A stretch of DNA of 64,000 bases from Oscillospiraceae bacterium (GCA_902362965.1 CABIYQ010000006.1:62001-126000); one strand, 5' to 3'. Counted from the stretch's first letter, positions 34,202-43,793 are shown. Notes: generated by a model not told the origin, from the letters alone. Translations and numbers: made by a program.

Positions 34202-34684
34202 ATGGAGAGAATAGCAAGCTTTCAGGTTGATCACAGAAAAATTGACGTGGGTATGTATATTTCACGGGTTGACGGGGATATTGTTACATACGACATTAGA
34301 ATGGTAAAACCTAACGGCGGAGTGTATCTTGAAACGCCGTCAATGCATACCATTGAACACCTTTTTGCCACTTTCGCAAGAAATTCCGAATTTGGTAAGG
34401 GTATAGTCTATGTCGGACCTATGGGCTGTCGGACAGGTTTTTATCTGCTGACAAGGGGAATGAGTCATGAAGCCGCTATTAAGCTGGTTCGTGACGCTTA
34501 TAAGTTTATATCGGAGTTTGACGACAGAATTCCTGGCTGCTCGGAGGAAGAATGCGGAAACTATAAAGAGCATAATCTTCAAAAGGCTAGAAAGGACGTA
34601 CTTCCTTTGTTGAAAGTTCTGGAAAATTATACTGTCGAAATGCTGAGTTATTCTTGGCATATGCAACAAAAAAGCGAACTGTAA
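34202..34684 (+). CDS. luxS: S-ribosylhomocysteine lyase
   Basis: Cleaves S-ribosylhomocysteine to homocysteine and DPD, the precursor of autoinducer-2, in the activated methyl cycle. The 160 residues include the metal-binding HTIEH (His49, His53), the catalytic Cys76 in GPMGCRTGFYLL and the third metal ligand Cys118 in EEECGNY. All key residues are retained. It follows the pseudouridine synthase by 2 bases. No pfs gene is in the window. Confidence 0.97.
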   Translation: MERIASFQVDHRKIDVGMYISRVDGDIVTYDIRMVKPNGGVYLETPSMHTIEHLFATFARNSEFGKGIVYVGPMGCRTGFYLLTRGMSHEAAIKLVRDAYKFISEFDDRIPGCSEEECGNYKEHNLQKARKDVLPLLKVLENYTVEMLSYSWHMQQKSEL

Positions 34685-34738
34685 TTTGTGCAGTCTTACA
34701 AATAATTGTCGCTATTTGGAAGATGTATACAAAACGAC

Positions 34739-34836
34739 TTGCGTTTTTTTGTGAACTTGTTATAATAAACTCCATGATGTAACTGATTTGTAACAATTGT
34801 AATCATTTGTTACAATGTCCCCTGAAAGCTCAGGGG
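34739..34836 (+). promoter_or_regulatory. Promoter region of the LysM-M23 gene with WalR-like repeats
   Basis: Two possible promoters: TTGCGT/TATAAT (34739-34744, 34761-34766, 16-base spacer) and TTGTAA/TACAAT (34788-34793, 34811-34816, 17-base spacer). Between them TGTAAC (34778-34783), 5 bases, TGTAAC (34789-34794), then TGTAAT (34798-34803) and TGTTAC (34808-34813) repeat at roughly helical spacing. TGTWAH-N5-TGTWAH is the WalR box of Firmicutes. The region also holds dyad TTGTAACA/TGTTACAA and a 5' leader hairpin CCCCTGA/TCAGGGG (34819-34836). Confidence 0.55.
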
Positions 34837-34859
34837 CAGGAATGAAAGGAGTTTTTACA

Positions 34860-36161
34860 ATGAGTCAGAAACATCTTTGCATTGACAGAAGAAAGCGTAT
34901 ATATTCACTGATTATGAACTGTGCGGCGCCGGTTCTCACAATGATTTTTCTTGCGGGTTCGGTTTGCTGGGCGGCAGAGCTTCAGTACGGCAAACCGGTT
35001 GTGTATGATAAAGATCCCGAAGCAGTAATGGTTTTTTCTTCTAAGGGACTGATAAACGGTATAAACGGTTATGCGGAAATCAATCTTCCGGTTTTGGAAG
35101 ATGCTCCGTTAGGTACCGTTAATTCCGGAGCTGAACTGGTTGAAGCGTGCGGAATTTATATTGACGATGAATTTATCGGGGCTGTGGCTGATAAGGACAG
35201 TATTGAAACTCAGTTGGAAACTATTCTTAACGAGTATCTGGAAGATGAAACTGTTATTAAGGCAGATTATGCAGTTGAGCCTGATCTTAAACAGGGTGTT
35301 TACCGTTCAGAAGCTCTTGTTGATGAATCGGATATGAAGGATTTTCTGACAGGTGAAAAGAAAGTAGTTTCTGAATATACTGCCGAAGAAGAGGATACAG
35401 CCGAAAAAATTGCTCAAGACTTTGATATGAGTATTGACGAAGTTAAGGAACTTAATCCGGAAATTGAAAAAATTGAAGACGGCGAATCCATTAAAATAAA
35501 AGAAACTGTTCCGGTGCTTCCTGTAAAGTATATATGCGAGGAACAGGAAGAGGAAATAATTGAGCTTGATACCTATGAGTACAATGAAAATTCAGAGTTG
35601 GTATCTGAAGGTATAAAGGGCAAAAGGCTCAGCACCTATGAGGTGACTTATGTTGACGGTACTGAAGTTTCAAGAAAACTGAAAGAATCTGAAACAGTGG
35701 AGCTTCCTGTTGCGGAGGATTATGACAGTGAAGATACAAATGCCTCAGAAGGGGAACTTTATTCTGAAAGCGTACCGGAAACTGAGAATATTTTCTCAGG
35801 GGATTTTATCTGGCCTGTAAACGGCGGGTATGTAAGCGATCCGTTTATGAGTGATAGAAACCACAAGGGAATGGATATTGCCGCTCCGGCAGGAACCGAG
35901 ATTTATGCAGCCGATGGAGGAACGGTTATTGAAGCCGGCTGGAATGACGGCGGGTACGGAAACTTTGTTATGATAGACCATGGAAACGGTTATATAACAC
36001 TTTACGGTCATGCAAGCGAGGTTTTTGTAAATCCGGGAGATACGGTTGCTAAGGGAGATTTGATTGCCGCTGTAGGAACTACCGGAGATTCTACCGGAAA
36101 CCACTGTCATTTTGAAGTGAGGTTTGACGGAGGATTTTTAAATCCTGATGATTTTATATAA
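34860..36161 (+). CDS. Secreted M23 peptidoglycan endopeptidase with LysM and G5-like domains
   Basis: The start MSQKHLCIDRRKR has AAAGGAG 9 bases upstream; the frame opens 45 bases earlier. The 433-residue protein has an N-terminal membrane or signal segment (about 14-39), an unassigned region, a LysM motif (YTAEEEDTAEKIAQDF..ELNPEIEKIEDGESIKI), a G5-like segment (LDTYEYNENSELVSEGIKG and following) and a C-terminal M23 domain (310-433). Zinc ligands are visible: HKGMD (His335, Asp339) and HCH (His415, His417). The role is cleavage of peptide cross-links in the cell wall. WalR-like repeats in the promoter fit control by the wall-homeostasis system. Confidence 0.9.
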   Translation: MSQKHLCIDRRKRIYSLIMNCAAPVLTMIFLAGSVCWAAELQYGKPVVYDKDPEAVMVFSSKGLINGINGYAEINLPVLEDAPLGTVNSGAELVEACGIYIDDEFIGAVADKDSIETQLETILNEYLEDETVIKADYAVEPDLKQGVYRSEALVDESDMKDFLTGEKKVVSEYTAEEEDTAEKIAQDFDMSIDEVKELNPEIEKIEDGESIKIKETVPVLPVKYICEEQEEEIIELDTYEYNENSELVSEGIKGKRLSTYEVTYVDGTEVSRKLKESETVELPVAEDYDSEDTNASEGELYSESVPETENIFSGDFIWPVNGGYVSDPFMSDRNHKGMDIAAPAGTEIYAADGGTVIEAGWNDGGYGNFVMIDHGNGYITLYGHASEVFVNPGDTVAKGDLIAAVGTTGDSTGNHCHFEVRFDGGFLNPDDFI

Positions 36162-36211
36162 AAAATATAACTAATTAATAAAAAATTTACAAAATATTTT
36201 TGCTCAAAATG

Positions 36212-36240
36212 TTGCTAAAAACTTGTATCTGTGCTATAAT
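36212..36240 (+). promoter_or_regulatory. Promoter of the S10 ribosomal protein operon
   Basis: TTGCTA (36212-36217), 17-base spacer with a TGTGC just before the perfect TATAAT (36235-36240). It drives a leader of about 290 bases before rpsJ. Confidence 0.8.
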
Positions 36241-36246
36241 TATCAA

Positions 36247-36536
36247 GCGTGATTGCAACAGATATGCGATGAAGCGGAAGGTTGCCGGCGGTATGTCGGG
36301 TAATTTCCGTGGAGTATGTCCGATTTTAAACCGGGCGACTGAAATACCGAGCACAGTTAGTGACATTTTGAGCTTAATATAAGCTTGAAGTCTGTAATTG
36401 TGTCCTGATGACAGTAACCCGAATTCTTGAGCAGAGAAATTCGGGATTTTTTATTGTTATAGAACAGGAAACACACGGGAACGTGTAGTATTTCAAATCC
36501 GGCCCCCAAAAATAATACCTTAAGGAGGCGAAAAAA
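36247..36536 (+). ncRNA. Structured leader RNA of the S10 operon
   Basis: This untranslated stretch holds ordered stems: GCGGAA/TTCCGT (36274-36279, 36305-36310) enclosing CCGGC/GTCGG (36285-36289, 36295-36299); GTCCG/CGGGC (36318-36322, 36332-36336); a long arm 36352-36364 with 36390-36402 (11 of 13 paired) capped by AGCTTA/TAAGCT; and a terminator-like hairpin at 36418-36452. Such a leader suggests ribosomal-protein feedback, as L4 does in E. coli, or an already catalogued Clostridial S10 leader class; I cannot check which. The ligand is not known from sequence. Confidence 0.65.
36418..36452 (+). terminator. Attenuator-like terminator within the S10 leader
   Basis: CCCGAATT (36418-36425) pairs with AATTCGGG (36438-36445), followed by ATTTTTT. 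It stands 84 bases before rpsJ and after the only visible strong promoter, so transcription must pass it. This suggests regulated termination. Confidence 0.65.
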
Positions 36537-36851
36537 GTGGCAGTCAACGAAAAGATCAGAATCAAGATCAAGGGTTATGAACACGCAACAGTAGACGCAG
36601 CGGCTGCAAAGATTGTTGAAGCTGCAAAGAGAAGCGGTGCCAGAGTTTCCGGACCGATTCCGCTGCCTACAAACAAAGAGGTTATAACTATCCTCAGAGC
36701 CGTTCATAAGTATAAGGACAGCCGTGAGCAGTTTGAAATGAGAACTCACAAGAGACTCATCGATGTAATCAGACCAACTGCTAAGACTACGGACGCTCTT
36801 CAGAAGCTGGAAGTTCCGGCAGGCGTGGACATCGTAATGGAGCTTAAGTAA
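36537..36851 (+). CDS. rpsJ: 30S ribosomal protein S10 (NusE)
   Basis: First gene of the S10-spc-alpha cluster. The 104 residues match S10 over the whole length ([57 protein letters not shown]). S10 also acts as NusE in antitermination. Start is GTG, preceded by AAGGAGG. It is separated from rplC by a 117-base gap full of hairpins. Confidence 0.98.
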   Translation: MAVNEKIRIKIKGYEHATVDAAAAKIVEAAKRSGARVSGPIPLPTNKEVITILRAVHKYKDSREQFEMRTHKRLIDVIRPTAKTTDALQKLEVPAGVDIVMELK

Positions 36852-36871
36852 TTAAAGCTTTAAAGCCCCTG

Positions 36872-36942
36872 ATTCCGCAGAAAATCCGCTGCGGAATATT
36901 GACGGAAGTTAAATCCGTCGGTCATGTTGGCTAAAGGCCAAC
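36872..36942 (+). promoter_or_regulatory. Three tandem stem-loops between rpsJ and rplC
   Basis: ATTCCGCAG/CTGCGGAAT (36872-36880, 36889-36897), GACGGA/TCCGTC (36901-36906, 36914-36919) and GTTGGC/GCCAAC (36926-36931, 36937-36942) follow each other directly. No T-run follows, so they are not plain terminators. The last stem ends 13 bases before the AGGAGG site of rplC. They may be an RNA processing or translational control element. Confidence 0.6.
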
Positions 36943-36968
36943 CAATAACCTAACAGGAGGAAATATAC

Positions 36969-37601
36969 ATGAAAAAAGGTATAATCGGCAAGAAAATCGG
37001 TATGACACAGATTTTCGACGAATCAGGAAAAGTTATTCCTGTAACAGTAATTGAAGCCGGTCCATGCGTTGTTGTTCAGAAGAAAACTGCTGAAAACGAC
37101 GGCTATGAGGCTGTTCAGCTGGGTTACGGCGACGTTAAGGTTACAAGAGTTAACAAGCCGATGAAGGGTCACTTCGATAAGGCAGACGTTGCCTGCAAGA
37201 AGGAACTCAAGGAATTCAGACTTGAAGATTGTGCTTCAGTTAACGTAGGCGACATTCTTAAGGCTGACACATTTGCTGTAGGCGACATGGTAGATGTCAG
37301 CGGTACAAGCAAGGGTAAAGGTTTCCAGGGTACTATCAAGCGTCACAACAATTCAAGACTCAAGGAAACTCACGGTTCAGGTCCTGTACACAGACACGCA
37401 GGTTCAATGGGCGCATGCTCATCACCTTCAAGAATCTTCAAGGGCAAGGGAATGCCTGGTCAGATGGGTAACGAAAAGGTTACTGTACAGAATCTGGAAG
37501 TAGTTAAAATCGACGCTGAAAATAATCTTATCGCACTCAAGGGTGCAATTCCGGGTCCTAAGGGCGGAATCGTATCCATCGTAGACAGTGTTAAGGCTTA
37601 A
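36969..37601 (+). CDS. rplC: 50S ribosomal protein L3
   Basis: A full-length 210-residue L3 with the start [17 protein letters not shown] and the tip region [28 protein letters not shown], which includes the Gln of the GQMG loop near the peptidyl-transferase centre. AGGAGG lies upstream of the ATG. Confidence 0.98.
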   Translation: MKKGIIGKKIGMTQIFDESGKVIPVTVIEAGPCVVVQKKTAENDGYEAVQLGYGDVKVTRVNKPMKGHFDKADVACKKELKEFRLEDCASVNVGDILKADTFAVGDMVDVSGTSKGKGFQGTIKRHNNSRLKETHGSGPVHRHAGSMGACSSPSRIFKGKGMPGQMGNEKVTVQNLEVVKIDAENNLIALKGAIPGPKGGIVSIVDSVKA

Positions 37602-37618
37602 GGAAGGAGGAAGCATAT

Positions 37619-38242
37619 ATGTCAAAGGTTTCAGTTTATGATATGGCAGGAAATCAGGTTTCAGAAACAGAAATTTCCGATGCTGTATTCGGTATAGAAC
37701 CAAACGAAGCTGTAATGCATGCAATGGTTGTGAATTATCTTGCAAATCAGCGTCAGGGCACACAGTCCACACTGACACGTACAGAAGTTCGCGGCGGCGG
37801 CAGAAAGCCATGGAGACAGAAGGGAACAGGTCATGCAAGACAGGGTTCAATCCGTGCTCCTCAGTGGACACACGGCGGTGTTGCTTTAGGTCCTAAGCCA
37901 AGAGATTACAGTTATACACTTAACAAGAAGGTAAGAAGACTTGCTATGAAGTCAGCTTTATCTTCAAAGGTTCAGAATGAAAATCTGATCGTTATAGACG
38001 CTCTCAATATGGATGGTTTCAAAACAAAGACTATTGTAAATATGCTTAAGGCTCTTAATGTTGACGGTAAGGCTCTTATCGTTACTGCTGAAGCAGATCA
38101 GAAGGTAGTAAAGAGCGCTGCAAACATCCCGGGAGTTAAGACAGCAGCAGTTAATACATTGAATGTATATGACATTCTCAACCATGACAAGTTCATCGTT
38201 GTTAAGAATGCTGTCGGAAAAATCGAGGAGGTGTACGCATAA
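37619..38242 (+). CDS. rplD: 50S ribosomal protein L4
   Basis: A 207-residue L4. The extended loop [19 protein letters not shown] is intact; it lines the exit tunnel and its changes give macrolide resistance. L4 is the autoregulator of the S10 operon in E. coli, which makes it a candidate ligand of the leader here. The stop overlaps the rplW start. Confidence 0.98.
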   Translation: MSKVSVYDMAGNQVSETEISDAVFGIEPNEAVMHAMVVNYLANQRQGTQSTLTRTEVRGGGRKPWRQKGTGHARQGSIRAPQWTHGGVALGPKPRDYSYTLNKKVRRLAMKSALSSKVQNENLIVIDALNMDGFKTKTIVNMLKALNVDGKALIVTAEADQKVVKSAANIPGVKTAAVNTLNVYDILNHDKFIVVKNAVGKIEEVYA

Positions 38243-38553
38243 TGAAAGCACCACAGGATATCATCCTCAAGCCGGTAATTAGTGAAAGAAGTATCGACCT
38301 GCTTCCTTCAGGAAAGTATACTTTCAAGGTTGCTAAGGATGCTAACAAGGTTGAGATAGCAAAGGCAGTTGAGCAGCTTTTCAGCGTTGAGGTAACTAAA
38401 GTTAACACAATGAACTGCAAGGGACGTACAAGACGTGTCGGCAGATTTGAAGGCAAGAAGGCTGACTGGAAAAAGGCTATCGTTACTATAAATCAGGAAC
38501 CGGATGACAAGAAGACAAAGTCATCAATCGAGTTCTTTGACGGTCTGTATTAA
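38242..38553 (+). CDS. rplW: 50S ribosomal protein L23
   Basis: A 103-residue L23 (DIILKPVISERSIDLL, YTFKVAKDANKVEIAKAVEQ, NTMNCKGRTRRVGRF). It forms part of the tunnel exit and the docking site for trigger factor and SRP. The ATG overlaps the rplD stop by one base. Confidence 0.98.
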   Translation: MKAPQDIILKPVISERSIDLLPSGKYTFKVAKDANKVEIAKAVEQLFSVEVTKVNTMNCKGRTRRVGRFEGKKADWKKAIVTINQEPDDKKTKSSIEFFDGLY

Positions 38554-38622
38554 TAGCTGATACAGAATCGCACGGTATGGGAGTGATGCTCCCGCAAACA
38601 ACGCATTTAAGGAGTGAAAACA

Positions 38623-39456
38623 ATGGCTATAAAAACCTATAAACCGACAACTCCTTCACGTCGTCAGATGACCTGTACAGACTATTCGGAATTGTCAAAG
38701 GTTGCTCCGGAGAAAAGTCTGCTTGAACCTCTTAAGAAGAAGTCCGGCAGAAACAGCTACGGAAGAATTACTGTTCGCCACAGAGGCGGCGGCTCAAGAA
38801 GAAAGTATCGTGTAATCGATTTCAAGCGTGACAAGGATAACATGAACGCTACTGTTATGACACTGGAATATGATCCAAACCGTTCAGCTTTTATCGCTCT
38901 CGTTCAGTATGAGGACGGCGAAAAGAGATATATTCTTGCACCAAACGGTCTTAAGGTAGGAGATACAGTTTGCTCCGGTCCTGAAGCTGATATCAAGGCT
39001 GGTAACGCACTTGAAATGGCTAACATCCCTGTTGGTACATTTATCCACGCTATCGAGCTTTATCCAGGTAAGGGTGCTCAGATGGTTCGTTCAGCAGGAA
39101 ACATGGCTCAGCTTATGGCTAAGGAAGGCAAGTATGCTCTTGTAAGACTTCCCTCAGGCGAGCTTAGAAACGTACCGATCAACTGCAAGGCTACTATCGG
39201 TCAGGTAAGCAATATAGATCACGAAAATGTTAATCTGGGTAAAGCCGGAAGAACACGTCATATGGGTATAAGACCTACAGTAAGAGGTTCTGTAATGAAT
39301 CCATGCGATCACCCTCACGGCGGTGGTGAAGGTAAATCACCAATCGGACGTCCGGGACCTGTAACTCCTTGGGGCAAGCCTGCACTTGGCTATAAAACCC
39401 GTAAGAAGCATAACCGTTCTGATAAGTTCATCGTAAAACGCAGAAACGGCAAGTAA
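38623..39456 (+). CDS. rplB: 50S ribosomal protein L2
   Basis: A 277-residue L2. The ATG at 38623 ([14 protein letters not shown]) is the family start and has AAGGAG upstream. Conserved segments include [17 protein letters not shown] and the C-terminal [19 protein letters not shown] with the essential His. A GGGAG/CTCCC hairpin sits in the 69-base gap before it. Confidence 0.98.
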   Translation: MAIKTYKPTTPSRRQMTCTDYSELSKVAPEKSLLEPLKKKSGRNSYGRITVRHRGGGSRRKYRVIDFKRDKDNMNATVMTLEYDPNRSAFIALVQYEDGEKRYILAPNGLKVGDTVCSGPEADIKAGNALEMANIPVGTFIHAIELYPGKGAQMVRSAGNMAQLMAKEGKYALVRLPSGELRNVPINCKATIGQVSNIDHENVNLGKAGRTRHMGIRPTVRGSVMNPCDHPHGGGEGKSPIGRPGPVTPWGKPALGYKTRKKHNRSDKFIVKRRNGK

Positions 39457-39477
39457 GCTGAAAGGAGGAACTGATTA

Positions 39478-39762
39478 ATGAGCAGAAGCATTAAAAAGGG
39501 CCCTTACGTTCAGGAGGCTCTTTACAAAAGAGTTGTGGCAATGAATGAAGCAGGTGAAAAGAAGGTTCTCAAGACATGGAGCAGAACTTCAACAATTTTC
39601 CCTGATTTTGTCGGTCACACATTTGCAGTTCATGACGGACGCAAGCACGTTCCGGTTTATGTTACAGAAGATATGGTAGGTCACAAGCTGGGTGAGTTTG
39701 CTCCTACAAGAACATATAAGGGACACGCTGGTTCCAAGACTACAAATAACGGCAAGAAATAG
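39478..39762 (+). CDS. rpsS: 30S ribosomal protein S19
   Basis: A 94-residue S19 with [48 protein letters not shown] and [21 protein letters not shown] precedes the ATG. Confidence 0.98.
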   Translation: MSRSIKKGPYVQEALYKRVVAMNEAGEKKVLKTWSRTSTIFPDFVGHTFAVHDGRKHVPVYVTEDMVGHKLGEFAPTRTYKGHAGSKTTNNGKK

Positions 39763-39779
39763 CGGAAGGAGGAGTTCAA

Positions 39780-40115
39780 ATGGAAGCTAGAGCATATCTG
39801 AGAAACGCTCGTATTGCACCTAGAAAGGTTCAGGTTGTTCTTGATCTTATCAGAAACAAGCCTGTCGACGTTGCACTTGCTACTCTCAATTATACACCAA
39901 AGGCTGCATGTGAAATACTGGAAAAGCTTTTGAAATCCGCTATTGCAAACGCTGAAAACAATCACAACATGAATAAGGATGACCTTTACGTTGCTGAGTG
40001 TTTTGTTTGCCCGGGTCCTATAATGAAGAGAATCATGCCAAGAGCACAGGGCAGAGCATACAGAATTTTAAAGAGAACATCACACGTTACAATCGTTCTT
40101 AAAGAAAAAGAATAA
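39780..40115 (+). CDS. rplV: 50S ribosomal protein L22
   Basis: A 111-residue L22 with [19 protein letters not shown] and the tunnel-lining beta hairpin [19 protein letters not shown], the usual site of macrolide-resistance changes, here wild type in form. Confidence 0.98.
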   Translation: MEARAYLRNARIAPRKVQVVLDLIRNKPVDVALATLNYTPKAACEILEKLLKSAIANAENNHNMNKDDLYVAECFVCPGPIMKRIMPRAQGRAYRILKRTSHVTIVLKEKE

Positions 40116-40133
40116 TCCCAGGGAGGTTTAATA

Positions 40134-40883
40134 ATGGGCCAGAAAGTTAATCCGCACGGTCTGCGTGTCGGCGTTATAAAAGATTGGGATTCCCGCTGGT
40201 TTGCTAACAAGGCAACATTCGGCGATACTCTTGTTGAAGATTACAACGTTCGTAACTACATTAAGAAGAACCTGTATGCAGCAGGTGTTCCAAGAGTGGA
40301 AATCGAAAGATTCGCTGAAGATAAGGTAAGAATCCACATTCACTGTGCAAAGCCCGGTATCGTAATCGGTAGAGGCGGCACAGAGATCGAAAAGCTCCGT
40401 CAGAAGCTTGAAAAGATGATGGGTAAACAGGTTGCTGTTAACATCGTTGAAGTTAAGAATCCTGACATTAATTCACAGCTTGTTGCTGAAAAGATTGCGC
40501 TTGATCTGGAAAACAGAATTTCATTCAGACGTACAATGAAGCAGGCAATCGGCAGAGCAATGCGTTTGGGTGCTAAGGGTATCAAGGTTATGGTTTCCGG
40601 ACGTCTGGGCGGTGCTGAAATTGCAAGAAGCGAAACATACCATGAAGGTACAATTCCGCTTCAGACAATCAGAGCTGACATTGATTACGGCACAGCAGAA
40701 GCGCACACAACTTACGGACGTCTTGGCATCAAGGTTTGGATCTACAAGGGTGAAGTTTTAAAGGGTGAAGTTTCAAAAACTGAAGACTCCAGAAACAGAG
40801 GCGGCAGAGACAACAGAAGACGCAATAATCAGAGACGTGATAATAAAGTAAGAGAAGCAAAAAATGAAGGAGGTAACCAGTAA
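40134..40883 (+). CDS. rpsC: 30S ribosomal protein S3
   Basis: A 249-residue S3 with [14 protein letters not shown], the KH domain motif [13 protein letters not shown] and the C-terminal domain [21 protein letters not shown]. Residues from about 215 form an Arg/Asn-rich tail ([17 protein letters not shown]) longer than in many S3 proteins. The stop overlaps the rplP start. Confidence 0.98.
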   Translation: MGQKVNPHGLRVGVIKDWDSRWFANKATFGDTLVEDYNVRNYIKKNLYAAGVPRVEIERFAEDKVRIHIHCAKPGIVIGRGGTEIEKLRQKLEKMMGKQVAVNIVEVKNPDINSQLVAEKIALDLENRISFRRTMKQAIGRAMRLGAKGIKVMVSGRLGGAEIARSETYHEGTIPLQTIRADIDYGTAEAHTTYGRLGIKVWIYKGEVLKGEVSKTEDSRNRGGRDNRRRNNQRRDNKVREAKNEGGNQ

Positions 40884-41308
40884 TGCTACTTCCAAAGAGA
40901 GTAAAATACCGTCGTGTGCACAGAGGCCGCATGACAGGTAAAGCCACAAGAGGCAATAAGGTAAGCTACGGCGATTTTGGTCTTCAGGCACTTGAGCCTG
41001 CATGGATCACATCAAATCAGATCGAATCAGCCCGTATCGCAATGACACGTTATATCAAGCGTGGCGGTCAGGTTTGGATCAAGATATTCCCTGACAAGCC
41101 GGTTACAAAGAAACCTGCCGGCACAAGAATGGGTTCCGGTAAAGGTGCTCCGGAATATTGGGTAGCAGTTGTAAAACCAGGCAGAGTAATGTTTGAAATT
41201 GCAGGCGTTCCTGAAGAAACAGCAAGAGAAGCTATGCGTCTGGCTATGCACAAGCTCCCTATCAAGTGTAAGTTTGTTGCGAAAGAAGAGCAAGGAGGGG
41301 AGCAGTAA
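40883..41308 (+). CDS. rplP: 50S ribosomal protein L16
   Basis: A 141-residue L16 ([41 protein letters not shown] [38 protein letters not shown]). It contacts tRNA at the A site. The stop overlaps the rpmC start. Confidence 0.98.
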   Translation: MLLPKRVKYRRVHRGRMTGKATRGNKVSYGDFGLQALEPAWITSNQIESARIAMTRYIKRGGQVWIKIFPDKPVTKKPAGTRMGSGKGAPEYWVAVVKPGRVMFEIAGVPEETAREAMRLAMHKLPIKCKFVAKEEQGGEQ

Positions 41309-41514
41309 TGAAGGCATCTGAAATCAGAGATATGTCGGTTGAAGAAATGAACGAAAAGCTGGCCGGTTTAAAGGAAGAGCTTTTTGCGCTCCGCTTTCAG
41401 CTTGCTGTAAACCAGCTTGATAATACAGCACGCTTAAAGGCTGTTAAGAAGGACATCGCAAGAATCAAGACTGTTCTTCGTGAAAACGAAATCAAGTCGG
41501 GCGTTAGACAGTAA
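41308..41514 (+). CDS. rpmC: 50S ribosomal protein L29
   Basis: A 68-residue two-helix L29 ([38 protein letters not shown]). Start overlaps the rplP stop. Confidence 0.97.
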   Translation: MKASEIRDMSVEEMNEKLAGLKEELFALRFQLAVNQLDNTARLKAVKKDIARIKTVLRENEIKSGVRQ

Positions 41515-41532
41515 GAAAGGGAGGATTTAGCT

Positions 41533-41790
41533 ATGTCTGAGAGAAACCTTAGAAAAACAAGGGTTGGTAAAGTTGTAAGCGACAAGATGGACAAAACTAT
41601 CGTTGTTGCTATCGCTGACAATGTTAAACACCCGCTTTATAAGAAGATCATCAAGCGTACAGTAAAGCTTAAGGCGCACGATGAGAATAACGAATGCCGT
41701 ATAGGCGATCGTGTTGAAGTTATGGAAACACGTCCTTTGTCAAAGGATAAGAGATGGCGTGTTACAAACATCATTGAAAGAGCTAAGTAA
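41533..41790 (+). CDS. rpsQ: 30S ribosomal protein S17
   Basis: An 85-residue OB-fold S17 ([55 protein letters not shown]). AAAGGGAGG lies upstream. Confidence 0.97.
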   Translation: MSERNLRKTRVGKVVSDKMDKTIVVAIADNVKHPLYKKIIKRTVKLKAHDENNECRIGDRVEVMETRPLSKDKRWRVTNIIERAK

Positions 41791-41850
41791 TTTAATATAT
41801 AGACGAGGAAGCAGTTTTAAGCGGAACGCTTCTGAAAGGAGGAACTCGCT

Positions 41851-42219
41851 GTGATACAAATGCAATCTTATATGAAGGTCGCTGACAACACCGGAGCCAA
41901 AGAGCTTATGTGTATCAGAGTTCTGGGCGGCACACGCAGAAGATATGCTAATATCGGTGATGTGGTAGTGGCATCCGTTAAGAAAGCAACACCCGGCGGC
42001 GTTGTTAAGAAGGGCGATGTTGTTAAGGCGGTTATCGTTCGTTCAGCAAAGGGCCTTAGAAGAGAAGACGGCACATATATTCGTTTTGACGAAAACGCAG
42101 CCGTTATAATCAAGGAAGATAAGAACCCAAAGGGTACACGTATATTTGGACCTGTAGCAAGAGAGCTTCGTGATAAGGAATACATGAAGATTTTAAGCCT
42201 TGCTCCGGAAGTATTATAA
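41851..42219 (+). CDS. rplN: 50S ribosomal protein L14
   Basis: A 122-residue L14 ([63 protein letters not shown]). Start is GTG after AAAGGAGG. The 60-base gap before it contains an AAGCG/CGCTT hairpin. Confidence 0.98.
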   Translation: MIQMQSYMKVADNTGAKELMCIRVLGGTRRRYANIGDVVVASVKKATPGGVVKKGDVVKAVIVRSAKGLRREDGTYIRFDENAAVIIKEDKNPKGTRIFGPVARELRDKEYMKILSLAPEVL

Positions 42220-42232
42220 TGGAGGTGTCATA

Positions 42233-42598
42233 ATGAGCAAATTACATGTTAAAACAGGTGACACAGTCGTTTTACTGACAGGTGACTACAAGGACAAATA
42301 TGAAGAGGGCGGAAAGAGAAAGACCGGTAAGGTTCTGGAAGTAAGCCCGAAGGAAGGCAAAGTTATCGTTGAAGGAATCAACATGATAACAAAGCATATG
42401 AAGCCTACAAGAATGGGACAGTCCGGCGGAATCATCAAGGCTGAATCTCCTATTTACGCTTCAAAGGTACAGCTTGTTTGCCCTAAATGCGGAAAGCCTA
42501 CAAGAGTTGGTCACGGTTTTGAAACTAAGACAAACGCAGCAGGCAAGGAGAAGAACATTCCTGTAAGGATCTGCAAGAAGTGCGGACACAATTTCTAA
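42233..42598 (+). CDS. rplX: 50S ribosomal protein L24 with zinc ribbon
   Basis: Start [20 protein letters not shown] at the ATG following GGAGGTG; the frame opens earlier inside rplN without a site. The 121 residues contain the KOW motif and L24 core, then a C-terminal four-Cys ribbon ([13 protein letters not shown] and CKKCGHNF), which makes it longer than zinc-free L24. Confidence 0.97.
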   Translation: MSKLHVKTGDTVVLLTGDYKDKYEEGGKRKTGKVLEVSPKEGKVIVEGINMITKHMKPTRMGQSGGIIKAESPIYASKVQLVCPKCGKPTRVGHGFETKTNAAGKEKNIPVRICKKCGHNF

Positions 42599-42614
42599 TA
42601 GAAGGAGAAACGAC

Positions 42615-43154
42615 ATGGCAAGATTAAAAGATTATTATGTTGATACCGTAGCTCCTGCTTTGATGAAGAAATTCAATTACAAGAGCGTTATGGAAATTCC
42701 GAAGCTCGATAAAGTTATTGTCAACGTAGGCGCCGGCGAGGCTATTTCAAACTCAAAGGTTATCGACGCTATTGTCAATGACATTACTCAGATTACCGGT
42801 CAGAAGCCTGTAATATGCAGAGCTAAGAAATCAGTTGCTAACTTTAAGCTTCGTGAAGGAATGCCGATCGGCGTTAAGGTTACACTGAGAAGAGAAAATA
42901 TGTATGAATTCGTTGATAAGCTTTTCAACGTAGCATTTCCTCGTGTAAGAGACTTCAGAGGAATTAATCCTAATTCTTTTGACGGCAGAGGAAATTACTC
43001 AACAGGTATCAAGGAACAGCTTATTTTCCCTGAGATCGAGTATGATAAGATTGACAAAGTCAGAGGTATGGATATAAATTTCATCACAACAGCTAAGACT
43101 GATGAAGAAGCAAAAGAGCTGCTCTCATTACTGGGCGCTCCGTTTGCTAAGTAA
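42615..43154 (+). CDS. rplE: 50S ribosomal protein L5
   Basis: A 179-residue L5 ([61 protein letters not shown]). It binds 5S rRNA. AGAAGGAG precedes the ATG. Confidence 0.98.
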   Translation: MARLKDYYVDTVAPALMKKFNYKSVMEIPKLDKVIVNVGAGEAISNSKVIDAIVNDITQITGQKPVICRAKKSVANFKLREGMPIGVKVTLRRENMYEFVDKLFNVAFPRVRDFRGINPNSFDGRGNYSTGIKEQLIFPEIEYDKIDKVRGMDINFITTAKTDEEAKELLSLLGAPFAK

Positions 43155-43173
43155 TTAGGGAGGATTTTTTCAA

Positions 43174-43359
43174 ATGGCAAAAAAAGCGATGATTAATAAG
43201 CAGCAGAGAACTCCCAAGTATTCCACCAGAGCTTACAACAGATGCAAGATCTGCGGCAGACCGCACGCTTATTTAAGAAAGTTCGGAATATGCCGTATCT
43301 GCTTCAGAGAATTGGCTCATAAGGGTCAGATTCCTGGTGTAAAGAAGTCAAGCTGGTAA
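43174..43359 (+). CDS. rpsN: 30S ribosomal protein S14 type Z
   Basis: The 61-residue zinc form: [20 protein letters not shown] carries the four Cys. The preceding segment [15 protein letters not shown] is typical. A zinc-free paralogue elsewhere cannot be ruled out. Confidence 0.98.
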   Translation: MAKKAMINKQQRTPKYSTRAYNRCKICGRPHAYLRKFGICRICFRELAHKGQIPGVKKSSW

Positions 43360-43381
43360 AAATACAAAGGAGGTCATTGGC

Positions 43382-43780
43382 ATGCAGATTACTGATACTA
43401 TAGCAGATTTACTGACAAGAATTCGTAATGCGAATTCTGCAAAGCACGCCACGGTTGACGTTCCTGCTTCAAATGTTAAGAAGGCTATTGCACAGATTCT
43501 TGTTGACGAAGGATATGTAAAGAGCTTTCAGCTCATTGAGGACGGCAAGCAGGGTGTTATAAGAATCACTCTGAAATACAGTGACTCAAAGTCACCTGTA
43601 ATAACAGGTCTTCGCAGGGTTTCAAAACCGGGTTTACGTATTTATTCAAGTTGTGAAGATATGCCTAAGGTTAGAAAGGGTCTGGGAATTGCGATCGTTT
43701 CTACATCAAAGGGAATCATGACAGATAAGAAAGCTCGTGAGCTTAATGTAGGCGGCGAGTTATTAGCATTCGTTTGGTAA
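43382..43780 (+). CDS. rpsH: 30S ribosomal protein S8
   Basis: A 132-residue S8 ([60 protein letters not shown]). In E. coli S8 represses the spc operon; no matching site was identified here. Confidence 0.98.
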   Translation: MQITDTIADLLTRIRNANSAKHATVDVPASNVKKAIAQILVDEGYVKSFQLIEDGKQGVIRITLKYSDSKSPVITGLRRVSKPGLRIYSSCEDMPKVRKGLGIAIVSTSKGIMTDKKARELNVGGELLAFVW

Positions 43781-43793
43781 GGAGGACAGGGAA

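Noticed and set aside
36200..36382. 60-codon frame in the S10 leader
   Set aside because: It begins upstream of the -10 box and runs through the stem-loops of the leader; no ribosome site.
36418..36452. The leader hairpin as terminator of the upstream M23 gene only
   Set aside because: A consensus promoter with a perfect TATAAT lies between the M23 stop and the hairpin, so the S10 transcript also has to pass it.
38202..38456. Minus-strand frames inside ribosomal protein genes
   Set aside because: They lie fully opposite highly conserved coding sequence, lack ribosome sites and have no recognisable domains.
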